Shown one piece after another: positions 23,756-32,260 of a stretch of 47,967 nucleotides of DNA. The position numbers were made by a program, and so were the translations under genes. The stretch lies in contig DATCBU010000026.1 in the NCBI GenBank assembly GCA_036511675.1, forward strand, positions 1 to 47,967. The letters are read 5' to 3'. Source of the stretch: Chersky-840 sp036511675 (GTDB taxonomy: Bacteria; Actinomycetota; Acidimicrobiia; Acidimicrobiales; UBA8190). The stretch's first letter is position 1, and each line of letters begins with the position of its first letter. The notes under the pieces were generated by a model. The model made no database searches and was not told where the DNA came from. It was given only the letters and a program-made list of their open reading frames with translations.

Positions 23756-25872
23756 CGACCGACGTCCTTCCCGTCGAGCCCGCGCTCGAGGCGCCGCCCG
23801 GCCCGATCCCGTCGCCGGACGAGCAGCGCCAGGATCGGCGCGGCAACGTCGTCCACCGCCTGTGGCGGGGACGGCCCGGCGATCCGGCGTGGGTGCGGCC
23901 GGCACTGCTGACGCTGTTGGTGGGGACCGCCGTCCTCTACGTCTGGGGTCTGGGCGCGTCGGGCTGGGCCAACTCCTTCTACTCCGCCGCTGTCCAGGCC
24001 GGCACCAAGAGTTGGAAGGCCTTCTTCTTCGGTTCCTCCGACGCGGCGAACTTCATCACCGTGGACAAGCCGCCGGCGTCGCTATGGGTCATGGAGATCT
24101 CGGCCCGGATCTTCGGCCTCAATTCGTGGAGCATCCTCGTCCCCCAAGCCCTCGAGGGAGTGGCGTCGGTGACCGTGCTCTACGCCGCGGTGCGGCGCTC
24201 GTTCCGCCCCGGTGCCGCGCTGTTGGCGGGTCTCGTGCTCGCCACCACCCCCGTGGCGGCGCTCATGTTCCGGTACAACAATCCCGACGCCCTCCTGGTC
24301 CTCTTGCTGACGGTGGCGGCCTACGCCACGGTGCGCGCCCTCGAACGCGCCAACACATGGTGGTTGGTGTTGGCCATGAGCGCGGTGGGCACGGGGTTCA
24401 TCACGAAGATGCTCCAGGCCTTCCTCGTCGTGCCCGCCCTCGCCATCGTGTACCTCGTCGCCGCCCCCACGCCCCTGCGCCGGCGCATCGCACAATTGGG
24501 CGCCGGCGCCGTGGCCCTGGTGGTGTCGTCGGGCTGGTGGGTGGCAATCGTGTCCCTCATTCCGGCCGCCGACCGGCCCTACGTCGGAGGGTCGCAAGAC
24601 AACAGCCTGCTCAACCTCATCTTCGGGTACAACGGCCTGGGCCGCATCTCGGGCAGCGAGAGCGGCAGCGTGGGCGGCAACAGCGCCGTCGGCTCGCAGT
24701 GGGGCCCCACCGGGTGGCTGCGTTTCTTCAACACCGAGTTCGGGACCCAGATCTCCTGGCTCATCCCCGCCGCGCTGATCGTGGCCGTGGCGTCGTTGTG
24801 GTTGTGGCGACGCCGGCCCCGCACCGACGCGGCGCGCAGCGGCTTGCTGCTGTGGTGTGGCTGGCTCGTCGTCACGGTGGTGGTGATCAGCCTGGCCAAG
24901 GGGATCATCCACCCCTACTACTCGGTCGCCGCCGCCCCGGCCATCGGTGCCATGGTCGGCATCGGGACATCGGCCCTGTGGGAACGACGGACCGCGTTCG
25001 GCGCCCGAGCCGTTCTGGCCGCGGCGTTGGCGGCCACCTCGGTGTGGTCGTACGTCCTGCTCGACCGGGCCCCGCAGTGGATGCCGTGGCTGCGCGTCGC
25101 CGTGCTGGGGGTGGGCCTCATGAGCGCCCTGGCGCTCGTGCTCCAGCCCCGCCTCCGCACCAGGGCCGCGCTCGGGATCGGCGTGGTGGGAGTCTGCGCC
25201 GCGCTGGCCGGGCCCGCCGCCTACGCCCTCGACACCGTCGCCACCGCCCACGCGGGGGCGATCCCCTCGGCGGGGCCGTCGTCGGGCACCGGCTTCGGCC
25301 GTCCCGGCGCTCCCAGCGGCACCTTCGGGGGCACTCCCGGCGCCGGTCCGAGAGGCGGCTTCGCCATACCCCCCGGCGGTGCGGGCGCCGGGGCGCGGCG
25401 CGCCGCGTTGCCGGCCGGCGGCTTCGGCGGGCCTCCCGGGGCACCACCGTCCGCCGGCACCGGAGCGGCACGGTTCGGTGGCCGCGTGGGCGGCCCGGGC
25501 GGCGGTGGGTTCCTGTCCATCAGCACCCCGGGGAGCAAGCTCGTGAAGGCACTGGAGTCCGATGCCCGCGCCTACACCTGGGTGGCCGCCACCGTGAACT
25601 CGAACTCCGCCGCCGGCTACCAGCTCGCCACCGCCGACCCCGTCATGGCCATCGGTGGGTTCAACGGCACCGATCCCGCCCCGACGTTGGCACAGTTCGA
25701 GCGGTACGTGGCCGACAAGGAGGTCCACTACTTCATCTCCGGCGGCGGCGGGCCCGGCACGGGCAACTCGGGCACCACGGCGAGCCAGATCACGCAGTGG
25801 GTCGAGAGCCACTTCACCGCCCAGACCATCAATGGCGTGACCGTCTACGACCTGTCGGCCTCCCCGGGCTGA
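23752..25872 (+). CDS. GT39/GT83-like membrane glycosyltransferase (ArnT/PMT family) with Gly/Pro-rich insert
   Basis: A 706-residue polytopic enzyme. ATG 23752 has GAGGAG upstream and overlaps the GT2-GtrA stop. After a cytoplasmic Pro/Asp-rich leader comes a first span (LLTLLVGTAVLYVWGLG). The donor/acceptor loop contains SFYSAAVQAGTKSWKAFFF and FITVDKPPASLWVM, hallmark of ArnT-like enzymes that use polyprenyl-phosphate sugars. About ten further hydrophobic spans follow. A Gly/Pro/Ala-rich stretch (about residues 495-590) joins a C-terminal extracellular domain (AYTWVAATVNSNSAAGYQL, VHYFISGGGGPGTGNSG). Coupling to the upstream synthase implies use of its lipid-linked sugar on proteins or glycans outside the membrane; the target is unknown. 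Confidence 0.85.
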   Translation: MTTDVLPVEPALEAPPGPIPSPDEQRQDRRGNVVHRLWRGRPGDPAWVRPALLTLLVGTAVLYVWGLGASGWANSFYSAAVQAGTKSWKAFFFGSSDAANFITVDKPPASLWVMEISARIFGLNSWSILVPQALEGVASVTVLYAAVRRSFRPGAALLAGLVLATTPVAALMFRYNNPDALLVLLLTVAAYATVRALERANTWWLVLAMSAVGTGFITKMLQAFLVVPALAIVYLVAAPTPLRRRIAQLGAGAVALVVSSGWWVAIVSLIPAADRPYVGGSQDNSLLNLIFGYNGLGRISGSESGSVGGNSAVGSQWGPTGWLRFFNTEFGTQISWLIPAALIVAVASLWLWRRRPRTDAARSGLLLWCGWLVVTVVVISLAKGIIHPYYSVAAAPAIGAMVGIGTSALWERRTAFGARAVLAAALAATSVWSYVLLDRAPQWMPWLRVAVLGVGLMSALALVLQPRLRTRAALGIGVVGVCAALAGPAAYALDTVATAHAGAIPSAGPSSGTGFGRPGAPSGTFGGTPGAGPRGGFAIPPGGAGAGARRAALPAGGFGGPPGAPPSAGTGAARFGGRVGGPGGGGFLSISTPGSKLVKALESDARAYTWVAATVNSNSAAGYQLATADPVMAIGGFNGTDPAPTLAQFERYVADKEVHYFISGGGGPGTGNSGTTASQITQWVESHFTAQTINGVTVYDLSASPG

Positions 25873-25884
25873 GCCCGGGACGCC

Positions 25885-26646
25885 TCATCCCCCGCCGTCG
25901 ACGGCGATGACCTGGCCGCTCACATAGCCGGCCTCGTCCGAGCACAGGAACCGCACCACGCCCGCCACGTCCTCGGGGCGACACACCCGACCGAAGGCGG
26001 CGTTGGCGTCCATGGTCGAGATGTCGTCCACGCCCATGGCCCGGACCAAGCGCCGCCCCATCTCGGTGGCCACCAACCCCGGGGCGACCACGTTGACGTG
26101 GATACCGTGGCGACGCTCTTCTTTGGCCAGCGTCATGGCCAGCGCCTCGAGGGCGGCCTTGGCCATGTTGTAGGGCGAGCTGTTGGGTGCCAGCAACCGG
26201 GCCGCCACACTGGACACGAACACCACGTCGCCCCGAGGGCAGCCCCGCATCGAAGGCAACACGAGCCGGCACAGGTGGTGGGCCCCGAAGGCATGGATGG
26301 CCACGACCCGCTCGAGCTCGGCGGGATCGGTGTCGACCACGGTGTGGCCGCGACTGGCGATACCGGCCGAGTGCACCAGTGTGTCCACGGCGCCGAAGTC
26401 GCCGAGCACGGCCGCCACCATGGCCTCGTCCTCCTCGGCCGACTCGACCGACGCCCGGTAGCGCAGGGCCCGCGCCCCCAGAGCCTCGGCGGCCGCCACC
26501 GTGTCAGCGGCAGCCTCGTCGCCGCGGCGGTAGTTCACCGCCACATCGAAGCCGTCGCCGGCCAGGGCCAAGGCGCAGGCGCGGCCGATCCCCCTGCTCC
26601 CCCCGGTGATCAGCGCCACCCTCCTCCCCGAACGCTGCATCGACAT
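25885..26646 (-). CDS. Short-chain dehydrogenase/reductase
   Basis: About 253 residues; ATG 26646 and ATG 26640 are close alternatives. The cofactor motif is TGGSRGIGRA near residue 12-21, followed by an NYRRG segment suggesting NADPH preference. The SDR active site is complete: NAG is replaced by HSAG (VHSAGIASRG), the catalytic Ser is in VFVSSVAARL, and Tyr-Lys are in SPYNMAKAALEAL. The C-terminal CSDEAGYVSGQVIAVDGG is the standard SDR end. It looks like a FabG-type 3-oxoacyl reductase. It is downstream of, and 7 bp from, the DUF35 protein on the same strand, placing it in the acyl-CoA degradation set. Confidence 0.9.
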   Translation of the reverse strand: MSMQRSGRRVALITGGSRGIGRACALALAGDGFDVAVNYRRGDEAAADTVAAAEALGARALRYRASVESAEEDEAMVAAVLGDFGAVDTLVHSAGIASRGHTVVDTDPAELERVVAIHAFGAHHLCRLVLPSMRGCPRGDVVFVSSVAARLLAPNSSPYNMAKAALEALAMTLAKEERRHGIHVNVVAPGLVATEMGRRLVRAMGVDDISTMDANAAFGRVCRPEDVAGVVRFLCSDEAGYVSGQVIAVDGGG

Positions 26647-26653
26647 CGCGGTC

Positions 26654-27064
26654 CTAGGAGGCAGGGCGGAACATGGGCACGTGGTACTCGTCGCCGATGT
26701 CGGTGAATTCGACCCGCAGGGCCATCCCCACGGCGAGGTCGTCGAGGGCGCAGCCGACGACATTGGTCATCATGCGCGGGCCCTCGGCCAGGTCGACCAC
26801 GGCCGCCACATAGGGCACCCGCTCGTTGAAGGGCGGAAGGTCGTTCTGGTGCACGACCGACCACGTGTAGAGCGTGGCGTCCCCGCTGGCCTCCTCCCAC
26901 GACACGGTGTCGGCCCCGCAACGGGGGCAGAACGGCCGGGGGTAGTAGTGCGCCTCACCACAGGTCGAGCACCGCATGAGCAGCAGCCGCCCCTCGGCCA
27001 CCGCGTCCCACCACGGCCGGGTGAAGTCGTCGGGGGTGGGGAGGTCGAAGCGGGTGGTGGCCAT
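26654..27064 (-). CDS. Zn-ribbon OB-fold protein (DUF35 family)
   Basis: A 136-residue protein from ATG 27064, which has GAGGCAG about 9 bp upstream. The N-terminal zinc ribbon is visible as CSTCGEAHYYPRPFCPRCG (two CxxC pairs, about 12 residues apart). The C-terminal OB-fold holds ATLYTWSVVHQNDLPPF and YVAAVVDLAEGPRMMTNVVG. DUF35 proteins partner with thiolases, aldolases and MaoC hydratases in actinobacterial fatty acid and steroid side-chain degradation; in some cases they are fused. Its neighbours here are SDRs, a fused acyl-CoA dehydrogenase and MaoC proteins, so an acyl-CoA complex role is likely. No thiolase is in the window, so the partner is not identified. Confidence 0.9.
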   Translation of the reverse strand: MATTRFDLPTPDDFTRPWWDAVAEGRLLLMRCSTCGEAHYYPRPFCPRCGADTVSWEEASGDATLYTWSVVHQNDLPPFNERVPYVAAVVDLAEGPRMMTNVVGCALDDLAVGMALRVEFTDIGDEYHVPMFRPAS

Positions 27065-27233
27065 GGGTGTCTGCCTCGTTCGTGCGCAGGGAATGTGGTC
27101 GTCGTCGTGCCCGGTCAGGGCCGGTCGGGGCGTGTGGGCCGTGTTGACCCTGGCTCGCACCATCGGCCATGCTGCCCGGGTTCCAGATCCGACGTCAACG
27201 TGGCGCCAAGCAGCAGAAGTAGGAGGACACCTG

Positions 27234-28136
27234 ATGGGCATGCTCGAGGGGAAGACGGCCATCGTGACCGGGGCAGGGCGCGGGATCGGGCGCGCCGAGG
27301 CACTCCTGCTCGCCTCCGAGGGCGCCCAGGTCATCGTCAACGACGTCGGCGCCTCCCGGGCGGGCGAGGGCATCGACGTCCACCCGGCCGAGCAGACCGT
27401 CCAGGACATCAAGTCGGCGGGCGGCGAGGCCCTGCTCAACAGCAGTGACGTGAGCTCGTGGGCCGGGGCCGAGGCCCTCGTGGCCCAGGCCGTCGACGCC
27501 TGGGGCAAGCTCGACATCCTCGTCAACAACGCCGGCATCCTGCGCGACAAGATGAGCTTCAACATGGACGAGTCCGACTGGGACGACGTCATCCGCGTGC
27601 ACCTGAAGGGCCACTTCGCCACGTCGCACTTCGCCTCGATCCACTGGCGCAACCGCGCCAAGGCGGGCGAGGACCTGTCGGGGCGGATCATCAACACGGC
27701 GTCCGAGGCCGGGCTGTTCGGCAATGCCGGACAGGCCAACTACGGAGCCGCCAAGGCCGGCATCGCGGCCATGACCATCATCTTGGGACGCGAGCTGGCC
27801 CGCTACGGCGTGACCGTCAACGCCATCTCCCCCCGGGCCCGGACCCGCATGACCGAGGACCTCTTCGGGGACATGGCCAAGGCCGAGGAGGGCAAGTTCG
27901 ACGCCTTCGCGCCGGAGAACGTGGCACCGCTGGTGGCGTTCCTGGCCACCGACGAGGCCGCCGACATCAACGGGCAGAACTTCGTCGTGTACGGCGGATC
28001 GGTGTGGGTCATGGCGGGCTGGGGGCCCGCCGGGGAGCTCAAGCGCGACTCGGGGTGGACACCCAAGGAGCTGGCCGACAACAAGGCCACGCTCTTCGCC
28101 ACCCGCGATCCGGGCCTGCCCCCCTTCACCTTCTGA
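27234..28136 (+). CDS. Short-chain dehydrogenase, (3R)-hydroxyacyl-CoA dehydrogenase-like
   Basis: A 300-residue protein with ATG 27234 and a strong AGGAGG eight bases upstream. The cofactor site is VTGAGRGIGRAEALLLASEG; VIVNDVGAS after the second strand points to NAD. NNAGILRDK, the catalytic Ser in INTASEAGLFG and Tyr-Lys in ANYGAAKAGIAAM are intact. The long substrate loop and the acyl-CoA style end (INGQNFVVYGGSVWVMAGW) match the MFE-2/HSD17B4-like subgroup that oxidises hydroxyacyl-CoA. It is divergent from the DUF35 protein across 169 bp. A weak -35 TTGACC (27144) with CATGCT (27168) could be its promoter. Substrate is inferred from neighbours. Confidence 0.9.
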   Translation: MGMLEGKTAIVTGAGRGIGRAEALLLASEGAQVIVNDVGASRAGEGIDVHPAEQTVQDIKSAGGEALLNSSDVSSWAGAEALVAQAVDAWGKLDILVNNAGILRDKMSFNMDESDWDDVIRVHLKGHFATSHFASIHWRNRAKAGEDLSGRIINTASEAGLFGNAGQANYGAAKAGIAAMTIILGRELARYGVTVNAISPRARTRMTEDLFGDMAKAEEGKFDAFAPENVAPLVAFLATDEAADINGQNFVVYGGSVWVMAGWGPAGELKRDSGWTPKELADNKATLFATRDPGLPPFTF

Positions 28137-28170
28137 TCCCGGGGCCGATCCTGAGGCCCACCCGAGGCCC

Positions 28171-28186
28171 GGCCCCGTCAGGGGCC
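28171..28186 (+). terminator. GC hairpin after the SDR gene (possible terminator)
   Basis: GGCCCC-GTCA-GGGGCC forms a perfect six-pair stem 35 bp after the SDR stop. There is no T tract, so intrinsic termination is weakly supported. It is the only strong hairpin seen in the 182-bp gap before the lipoprotein gene. Confidence 0.3.
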
Positions 28187-28318
28187 CTGGCTCTCCCGGC
28201 CACCCCCGGCCTCCCCCGCCACGGTCCCTGACGAGAATGTCAGGTACGGCGCCGGGGATGCGGTTAACCTCTGGCAGCCCTCGGGGAGCGGCGCACCATT
28301 CAAGGGGAGGCCCATACG

Positions 28319-28903
28319 ATGCTCGGACTACACACCACCACGGCGGTCGGCCACAAGCACCGGGGACGACTGCGCGCACCGCGCGTCATGGCGGTGACGA
28401 TCATCGCCGCGCTCAGCCTGGGGGCGGCGGCCTGTAGCAGCACCCCATCGGCATCGCCCACGACGGTCAAGGCCACCACCACCACCGTGGCCATCGACCC
28501 GGCCACGGCCCAGGCCGACATCGCCCTCTCCTACAACACGCTGTTCAACCTCGCCAACCCGAGCCTGGCCGGCAAGCTGGTCGTGATCCAGAACGGGCAG
28601 TCGATCACCACCGCGCTGCAGCAGGCCCTGTCATCCTCCGAAGCCAGCGCCTCGCAGGGCTCGAAGATCGACAGCGTCAACATCCTGACCGCAGCCCAGT
28701 GCGCCAAGCAGTCGCTGCCCGCACAGTGCGCCCATGTCGTCTACGACATCCTCGGCACGGGGGGAACGGCGATCCTGCCCATGAACAACGGCTACGCCGT
28801 GTTCACCGACGGCAAGTGGCTGGTGGCCAAGGTCACGATCTGCACGCTGCTGGGGCTGTTCTACTCGGCCTCGGGCAAGACCGGGAGCCCTCCGGGCTGT
28901 TGA
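28319..28903 (+). CDS. Predicted lipoprotein of unknown function
   Basis: A 194-residue protein; ATG 28319 follows GGGGAGG by about 7 bp. A basic leader (HKHRGRLRAPR) precedes a hydrophobic core MAVTIIAALSLG and lipobox LGAAAC, with acylated Cys near residue 40, then a Ser/Thr/Pro-rich linker (STPSASPTTVKATTTTVA). The globular part resembles NTF2-like low-molecular-weight lipoproteins: ADIALSYNTLFNLANPSL near its start and VYDILGTGGTAILPMNNGYAV later. Cysteines in AAQCAKQSLPAQCAHV and at the C-terminus (TICTLLG, SPPGC) may form disulfides. Ends convergent to a MaoC gene. The lipid anchor is a strong call; the function is unknown. Confidence 0.8.
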   Translation: MLGLHTTTAVGHKHRGRLRAPRVMAVTIIAALSLGAAACSSTPSASPTTVKATTTTVAIDPATAQADIALSYNTLFNLANPSLAGKLVVIQNGQSITTALQQALSSSEASASQGSKIDSVNILTAAQCAKQSLPAQCAHVVYDILGTGGTAILPMNNGYAVFTDGKWLVAKVTICTLLGLFYSASGKTGSPPGC

Positions 28904-28915
28904 GCACCTGGGCCC

Positions 28916-28943
28916 CGTCGCCCGCCCGGTCAGGCCGGCGACG
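28916..28943 (+). terminator. GC hairpin between convergent lipoprotein and MaoC genes
   Basis: CGTCGCC pairs with GGCGACG around a loop that can form a few more pairs. It lies 13 bp past the lipoprotein stop, where genes converge. There is no T run, so termination is a guess. Confidence 0.3.
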
Positions 28944-29004
28944 CCCGGTGCACCACATCGAATCCAGCACCAGGTCCTGAGCGAGCGCCCCGCCCGGCGC
29001 CGGC

Positions 29005-29436
29005 TCAGGCCTTGCTGGGAAGGATCGCCGTCGCCTCGCCCACGACCTTCACCTCGCCGTCCCCGTTGGCGAGGCTGCATTCCAGGTCCACGAGGTTGCG
29101 GCCGTCCTCCACGCGCTTGGCCGTCACCACGATCTTGGTGGTGAGCTCCTCCCCGGGCCAGGTCTGCCGGGAGAACCGCACCTTGTAGTGGGTGAGGTTG
29201 CCCGGGCCCACGTAGTCGGTGAGGGCCGTGCCCAGCAGACCCATGGAGAACATCCCGTGGCCGAACACGCTCGGTTGGCCGGCGGCGGTGGCGAGGACCT
29301 CGTCGTGGTGCATGGGGTTGTAGTCCCCCGAGGCGCCGGCGTAGCGCACCAGGTCGGTGCGGGTCAGGGTGTGGCTCGACGAGGGAGCCTCGTCACCCTC
29401 CTTGACGTCCTCGTAGTACGGCGTGGCTTCGCCCAT
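29005..29436 (-). CDS. MaoC-type hydratase, catalytic (HadB-like) subunit
   Basis: About 143 residues from ATG 29436, with GAAGGGATC upstream; the longer frame adds only nonconserved residues. Hotdog-fold enzyme hydrating 2-enoyl-CoA or -ACP. The hydratase-2 catalytic motif is complete in YAGASGDYNPMHHDE (Asp38 and His43), followed by VFGHGMFSMGLLG and VRFSRQTWPGEEL. It closely resembles mycobacterial HadB in length and motifs. The matching HadA-like subunit is encoded at 32261-32758 on the same strand, separated by the fused dehydrogenase and a membrane protein. The two could assemble as a heterodimer. A 16-bp tandem repeat lies 50 bp upstream. Confidence 0.88.
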   Translation of the reverse strand: MGEATPYYEDVKEGDEAPSSSHTLTRTDLVRYAGASGDYNPMHHDEVLATAAGQPSVFGHGMFSMGLLGTALTDYVGPGNLTHYKVRFSRQTWPGEELTTKIVVTAKRVEDGRNLVDLECSLANGDGEVKVVGEATAILPSKA

Positions 29437-29485
29437 GTCGATCCCTTCTCGCCCGGTCGCCGCAGCTTGGGCGTCGTCTCTCGTC

Positions 29486-29533
29486 CGTGTCAAAACTCAG
29501 TCGTGTCAAAACTCGTCCGTGTCAAAACTCAGT
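29486..29533. repeat. Three 16-bp direct repeats (CGTGTCAAAACTC core)
   Basis: CGTGTCAAAACTC occurs exactly at 29486, 29502 and 29518, spaced 16 bp apart. Units 1 and 3 end AGT and unit 2 ends GTC. It sits in the 108-bp gap between the dehydrogenase stop and the MaoC start. Read on the minus strand each copy contains TTTTGACACG. It may be a regulator site or a replication slippage product. Confidence 0.8.
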
Positions 29534-29544
29534 GGGTGTGAGAC

Positions 29545-31758
29545 TCAGCTCCCGGGCTCGGGGTCGCGGGGCAGGCCGAGGATGCGCTCCCCGATCACGT
29601 TGCGCTGCACCTCGCTCGTGCCCCCGGCGATGGTCAGGCAACGGGCCGAGAGAAAGCCCTGGCTCCACCGGCCCGCATCGCCCTCGGTGGTGGCGCTCGA
29701 CGCGCCCAGCTGCACCAGCCCGAACTCCTGGAGACGCTGCTCGTGCTCGGCGCCCAGCAGCTTGCGCACGCTGGCCTCGGGACCGGGCTCGACCCCCGAC
29801 ACCGAACGCAGCGTGGTCCGGGCGCCGAGCAGGGCCAGCGACTGGGCCTCGGCCAGCAGGCTCCCGACACCGTCGAGGACCACGGCATCCTCGGGCCCGT
29901 CGGCGTCGATGCCCTTGAGGATCCCCTCGATCCCGAAGCCCCAGGTCGCACCTCCCGCCATCGACACCCGCTCGTTGGCCAGGGTGGTGCGAGCCAGGCG
30001 CCAGCCCCCGTTCACCGACCCCACCACACAGTCGTCGGGCACGAAGACGTCGGTGAAGAACACCTCGTTGAACATGGCCGCGCCCGTGATCTCGCGCAGC
30101 GGCCGGACCTCGATGCCCTCGGTGTGCATGTCGACGATGAAATAGGTGATGCCCTCGTGCTTGGAGGCGTCGGGGTCGCTTCGGGCCAGACAGATGCCCC
30201 AGTCGGCACGCATGGCGATCGACGTCCACACCTTCTGGCCGTTGAGCACCCACCCACCGTCGTGCCGGGTGGCCCGCATCGACAGGGCGGCGAGGTCGCT
30301 GCCCGCCCCGGGCTCGCTGAACAGCTGGCACCACACCAGCTCGCCCCGCATGGTGGGCCCCACCCAGCGTTCCTGCTGCTCGGGGGAGCCGTGGGCGATG
30401 ATCGTGGGGAGTGCCCAGGCGCCCACGGAGAGATGGGGCCGGTGCACGTGGGCGGCGGCGAGCTCCTCGTCGATCACCAGCTGCTCCACGGGCCCCGACC
30501 CTCGTCCCCACGGCACGGGCCAGTGCGGGGTCAGGAGCCCCGTGTCCACCAGTCGCCGGCGGCGCTCGGTCGAGTCGGGAGCGGCGGCCACCTCGGCCAC
30601 GACGGCGCGGACCTCTTCGCGCACGCGCTCGGCGGCGTCGGGGAGATCCAGGGCCAGGCGGCGCCGGCTGCCGTGCAGGGCGGCACGCGTGGCTTCGATC
30701 CGCAGGGCCGAGCTCGGGCCCAGGAGCTGGCGCAGCGTCAGCGCCCGGCGCAACTGCAGGTGGGCGTCGTGCTCCCAGGTGAAGCCCATGCCCCCCAGGA
30801 TCTGGATGCACCCTTTGGCACAATCCACGAAGGCATCGAGGGCGAAGGCTCCGGCCAGCACGGCCGACAGCTGGGCCTGGGACGCGTCACCGGCGTCGGC
30901 GGCCTGGGCGGTGTCCCAGGCCAGCGCCGTGACTTGCTCCACCGCCACCAGCATGTCGGCCAGTCGGTGCTTGATGGCCTGGAACTGGCCGATGGGCCGG
31001 CCGAATTGGCGACGCTCGATGGCGTAGGCCGTCCCCACCTCGAGACACCAGCGCCCCCCGCCCGCACACTCAGCCGCCCCGAGCACCAGAGCGAGGTCGC
31101 GCACCGACGTGCTCGACACCGACTGGAGCTGGCGCTCGGGCACCACCACCAGGCCCTCCACCCGCACCGTCCCCACCCGTCGGGTCGGGTCGAGGCTGGC
31201 CAGCGAGGTGGCGGTGGCCCCGTCGGCATCGAGGTCGACCACGCTCCACACGACTCCGCCGCCCTCCACCGCCACCGGAGCCAGGAGCCGCCGCACCAGG
31301 GTGGCCCCGAGCACCGGACCGACCTCACCGTGGACCTCCAGGGACCCGTCGGCGGCGCGCCGGCCCGTCAAGGCCCCGGCACCGGGCAGCACCACGGCGA
31401 CGGGGACGGAGCCGTCGACCATCGACGGCAGCAGCGCCTTGCGTTGGAGGTCGTCGGCGCCCGCGCTCACCACGGCGGCGGCCAGCATGGTGGGCACCGC
31501 CGGTCCGGGCATGAACGCCCGGGCCATCTCCTCGACCACGACGGCCAGCTCCAGCATGCCGAACCCCTGCCCGCCGTACTCCTCGGCCACGTGGATGCCC
31601 AGCCAGCCCTGGCCGGCCAACTCCTCCCAGAACGGCGGCATGGTCTCGACCTCGGCATCGAGCAGGGCGCGCGCCACCGCAGGCGGGCAGCGCGCCTCGA
31701 GCCATCGCCGCACCGTGCGACGAAGCTCCTCGTGGTCCTCCCCGATGCCGATGGGCAT
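29545..31758 (-). CDS. Fused tandem acyl-CoA dehydrogenase (FadE34-like)
   Basis: A 737-residue flavoprotein with two acyl-CoA dehydrogenase units in one chain, like mycobacterial FadE34, a steroid side-chain dehydrogenase. Unit 1 (about 1-375) has WEELAGQGWLGIHVAEEYGG, RRQFGRPIGQFQAIKHRLADM and a QILGGMGFTWEHDAHL end. Unit 2 (about 385-737) has WCQLFSEPGAGSDLAALSMRA and VLNGQKVWTSIA, the flavin-contact strands, and SARCLTIAGGTSEVQRNVIGE at the C-terminus. Unit 1 keeps the late substrate-binding parts but has lost clear FAD-contact motifs in the middle, so it is probably the structural half and unit 2 the flavin-binding half. Neighbouring MaoC and crotonase genes support acyl-CoA oxidation. 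Confidence 0.9.
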   Translation of the reverse strand: MPIGIGEDHEELRRTVRRWLEARCPPAVARALLDAEVETMPPFWEELAGQGWLGIHVAEEYGGQGFGMLELAVVVEEMARAFMPGPAVPTMLAAAVVSAGADDLQRKALLPSMVDGSVPVAVVLPGAGALTGRRAADGSLEVHGEVGPVLGATLVRRLLAPVAVEGGGVVWSVVDLDADGATATSLASLDPTRRVGTVRVEGLVVVPERQLQSVSSTSVRDLALVLGAAECAGGGRWCLEVGTAYAIERRQFGRPIGQFQAIKHRLADMLVAVEQVTALAWDTAQAADAGDASQAQLSAVLAGAFALDAFVDCAKGCIQILGGMGFTWEHDAHLQLRRALTLRQLLGPSSALRIEATRAALHGSRRRLALDLPDAAERVREEVRAVVAEVAAAPDSTERRRRLVDTGLLTPHWPVPWGRGSGPVEQLVIDEELAAAHVHRPHLSVGAWALPTIIAHGSPEQQERWVGPTMRGELVWCQLFSEPGAGSDLAALSMRATRHDGGWVLNGQKVWTSIAMRADWGICLARSDPDASKHEGITYFIVDMHTEGIEVRPLREITGAAMFNEVFFTDVFVPDDCVVGSVNGGWRLARTTLANERVSMAGGATWGFGIEGILKGIDADGPEDAVVLDGVGSLLAEAQSLALLGARTTLRSVSGVEPGPEASVRKLLGAEHEQRLQEFGLVQLGASSATTEGDAGRWSQGFLSARCLTIAGGTSEVQRNVIGERILGLPRDPEPGS

Positions 31759-31800
31759 GCTCCGACTCCCTGTGTGGTGTCCGCCGCCGGAGGCGGTCGG

Positions 31801-32250
31801 TCAGAACCAGCCGATGAGGTGGTCGATCGACCACACCTGCCAGCCGTGGGTCCCCAGGATCACGGCCGCAGCGAGCACCATCATCGCGTTCTGGCCCTGC
31901 TCAGCCCAGTCGTGGATCATGAGGACGAAGTACAAGAGGTTGAGGGCGATACTGGCGAAGGCGGCCACCGGGGTCAGGAACCCGAGGCTCAGCCCGAGCC
32001 CGAGCGACAGCTCGCTCATGAGGATGACCCAGGTCATGGCCTTCGGATGGGGCTTGACCACGGCGTCGAAGCCCTTGCCCACGACCTTCCAGCGGTGCTT
32101 GGCGGCGATGTCGGCAGCCCAGTTGATCCCCGCCTGGCGCTTGATCCACGCCGTGAGGTTCTTGTGCCGAAAGCTCTCGAGCCACCACAGCCCCAGCCCG
32201 ATGCGCAGGACCGCAGCCCACTGGGGTCCGGTGAGCAGAGAGGTCTTCAC
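31801..32250 (-). CDS. DoxX-like integral membrane protein
   Basis: A 149-residue protein with four hydrophobic segments: WAAVLRIGLGLWWLES, AMTWVILMSELSLGLGLSLGF, VAAFASIALNLLYFVLMI and NAMMVLAAAVILGTHGW. The spacing and a charged helix after the first span (IKRQAGINWAADIAAKHRWKV) fit the DoxX/TQO-small-subunit-like family. Function in this family is varied (quinone-linked redox partners, small redox-associated membrane proteins). No cofactor residues are evident. The gene lies between the dehydrogenase and the HadA-like gene, all in one direction with gaps of 42 and 10 bp, so co-transcription is likely. Confidence 0.8.
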   Translation of the reverse strand: MKTSLLTGPQWAAVLRIGLGLWWLESFRHKNLTAWIKRQAGINWAADIAAKHRWKVVGKGFDAVVKPHPKAMTWVILMSELSLGLGLSLGFLTPVAAFASIALNLLYFVLMIHDWAEQGQNAMMVLAAAVILGTHGWQVWSIDHLIGWF

Positions 32251-32260
32251 GCCCGGGGTC

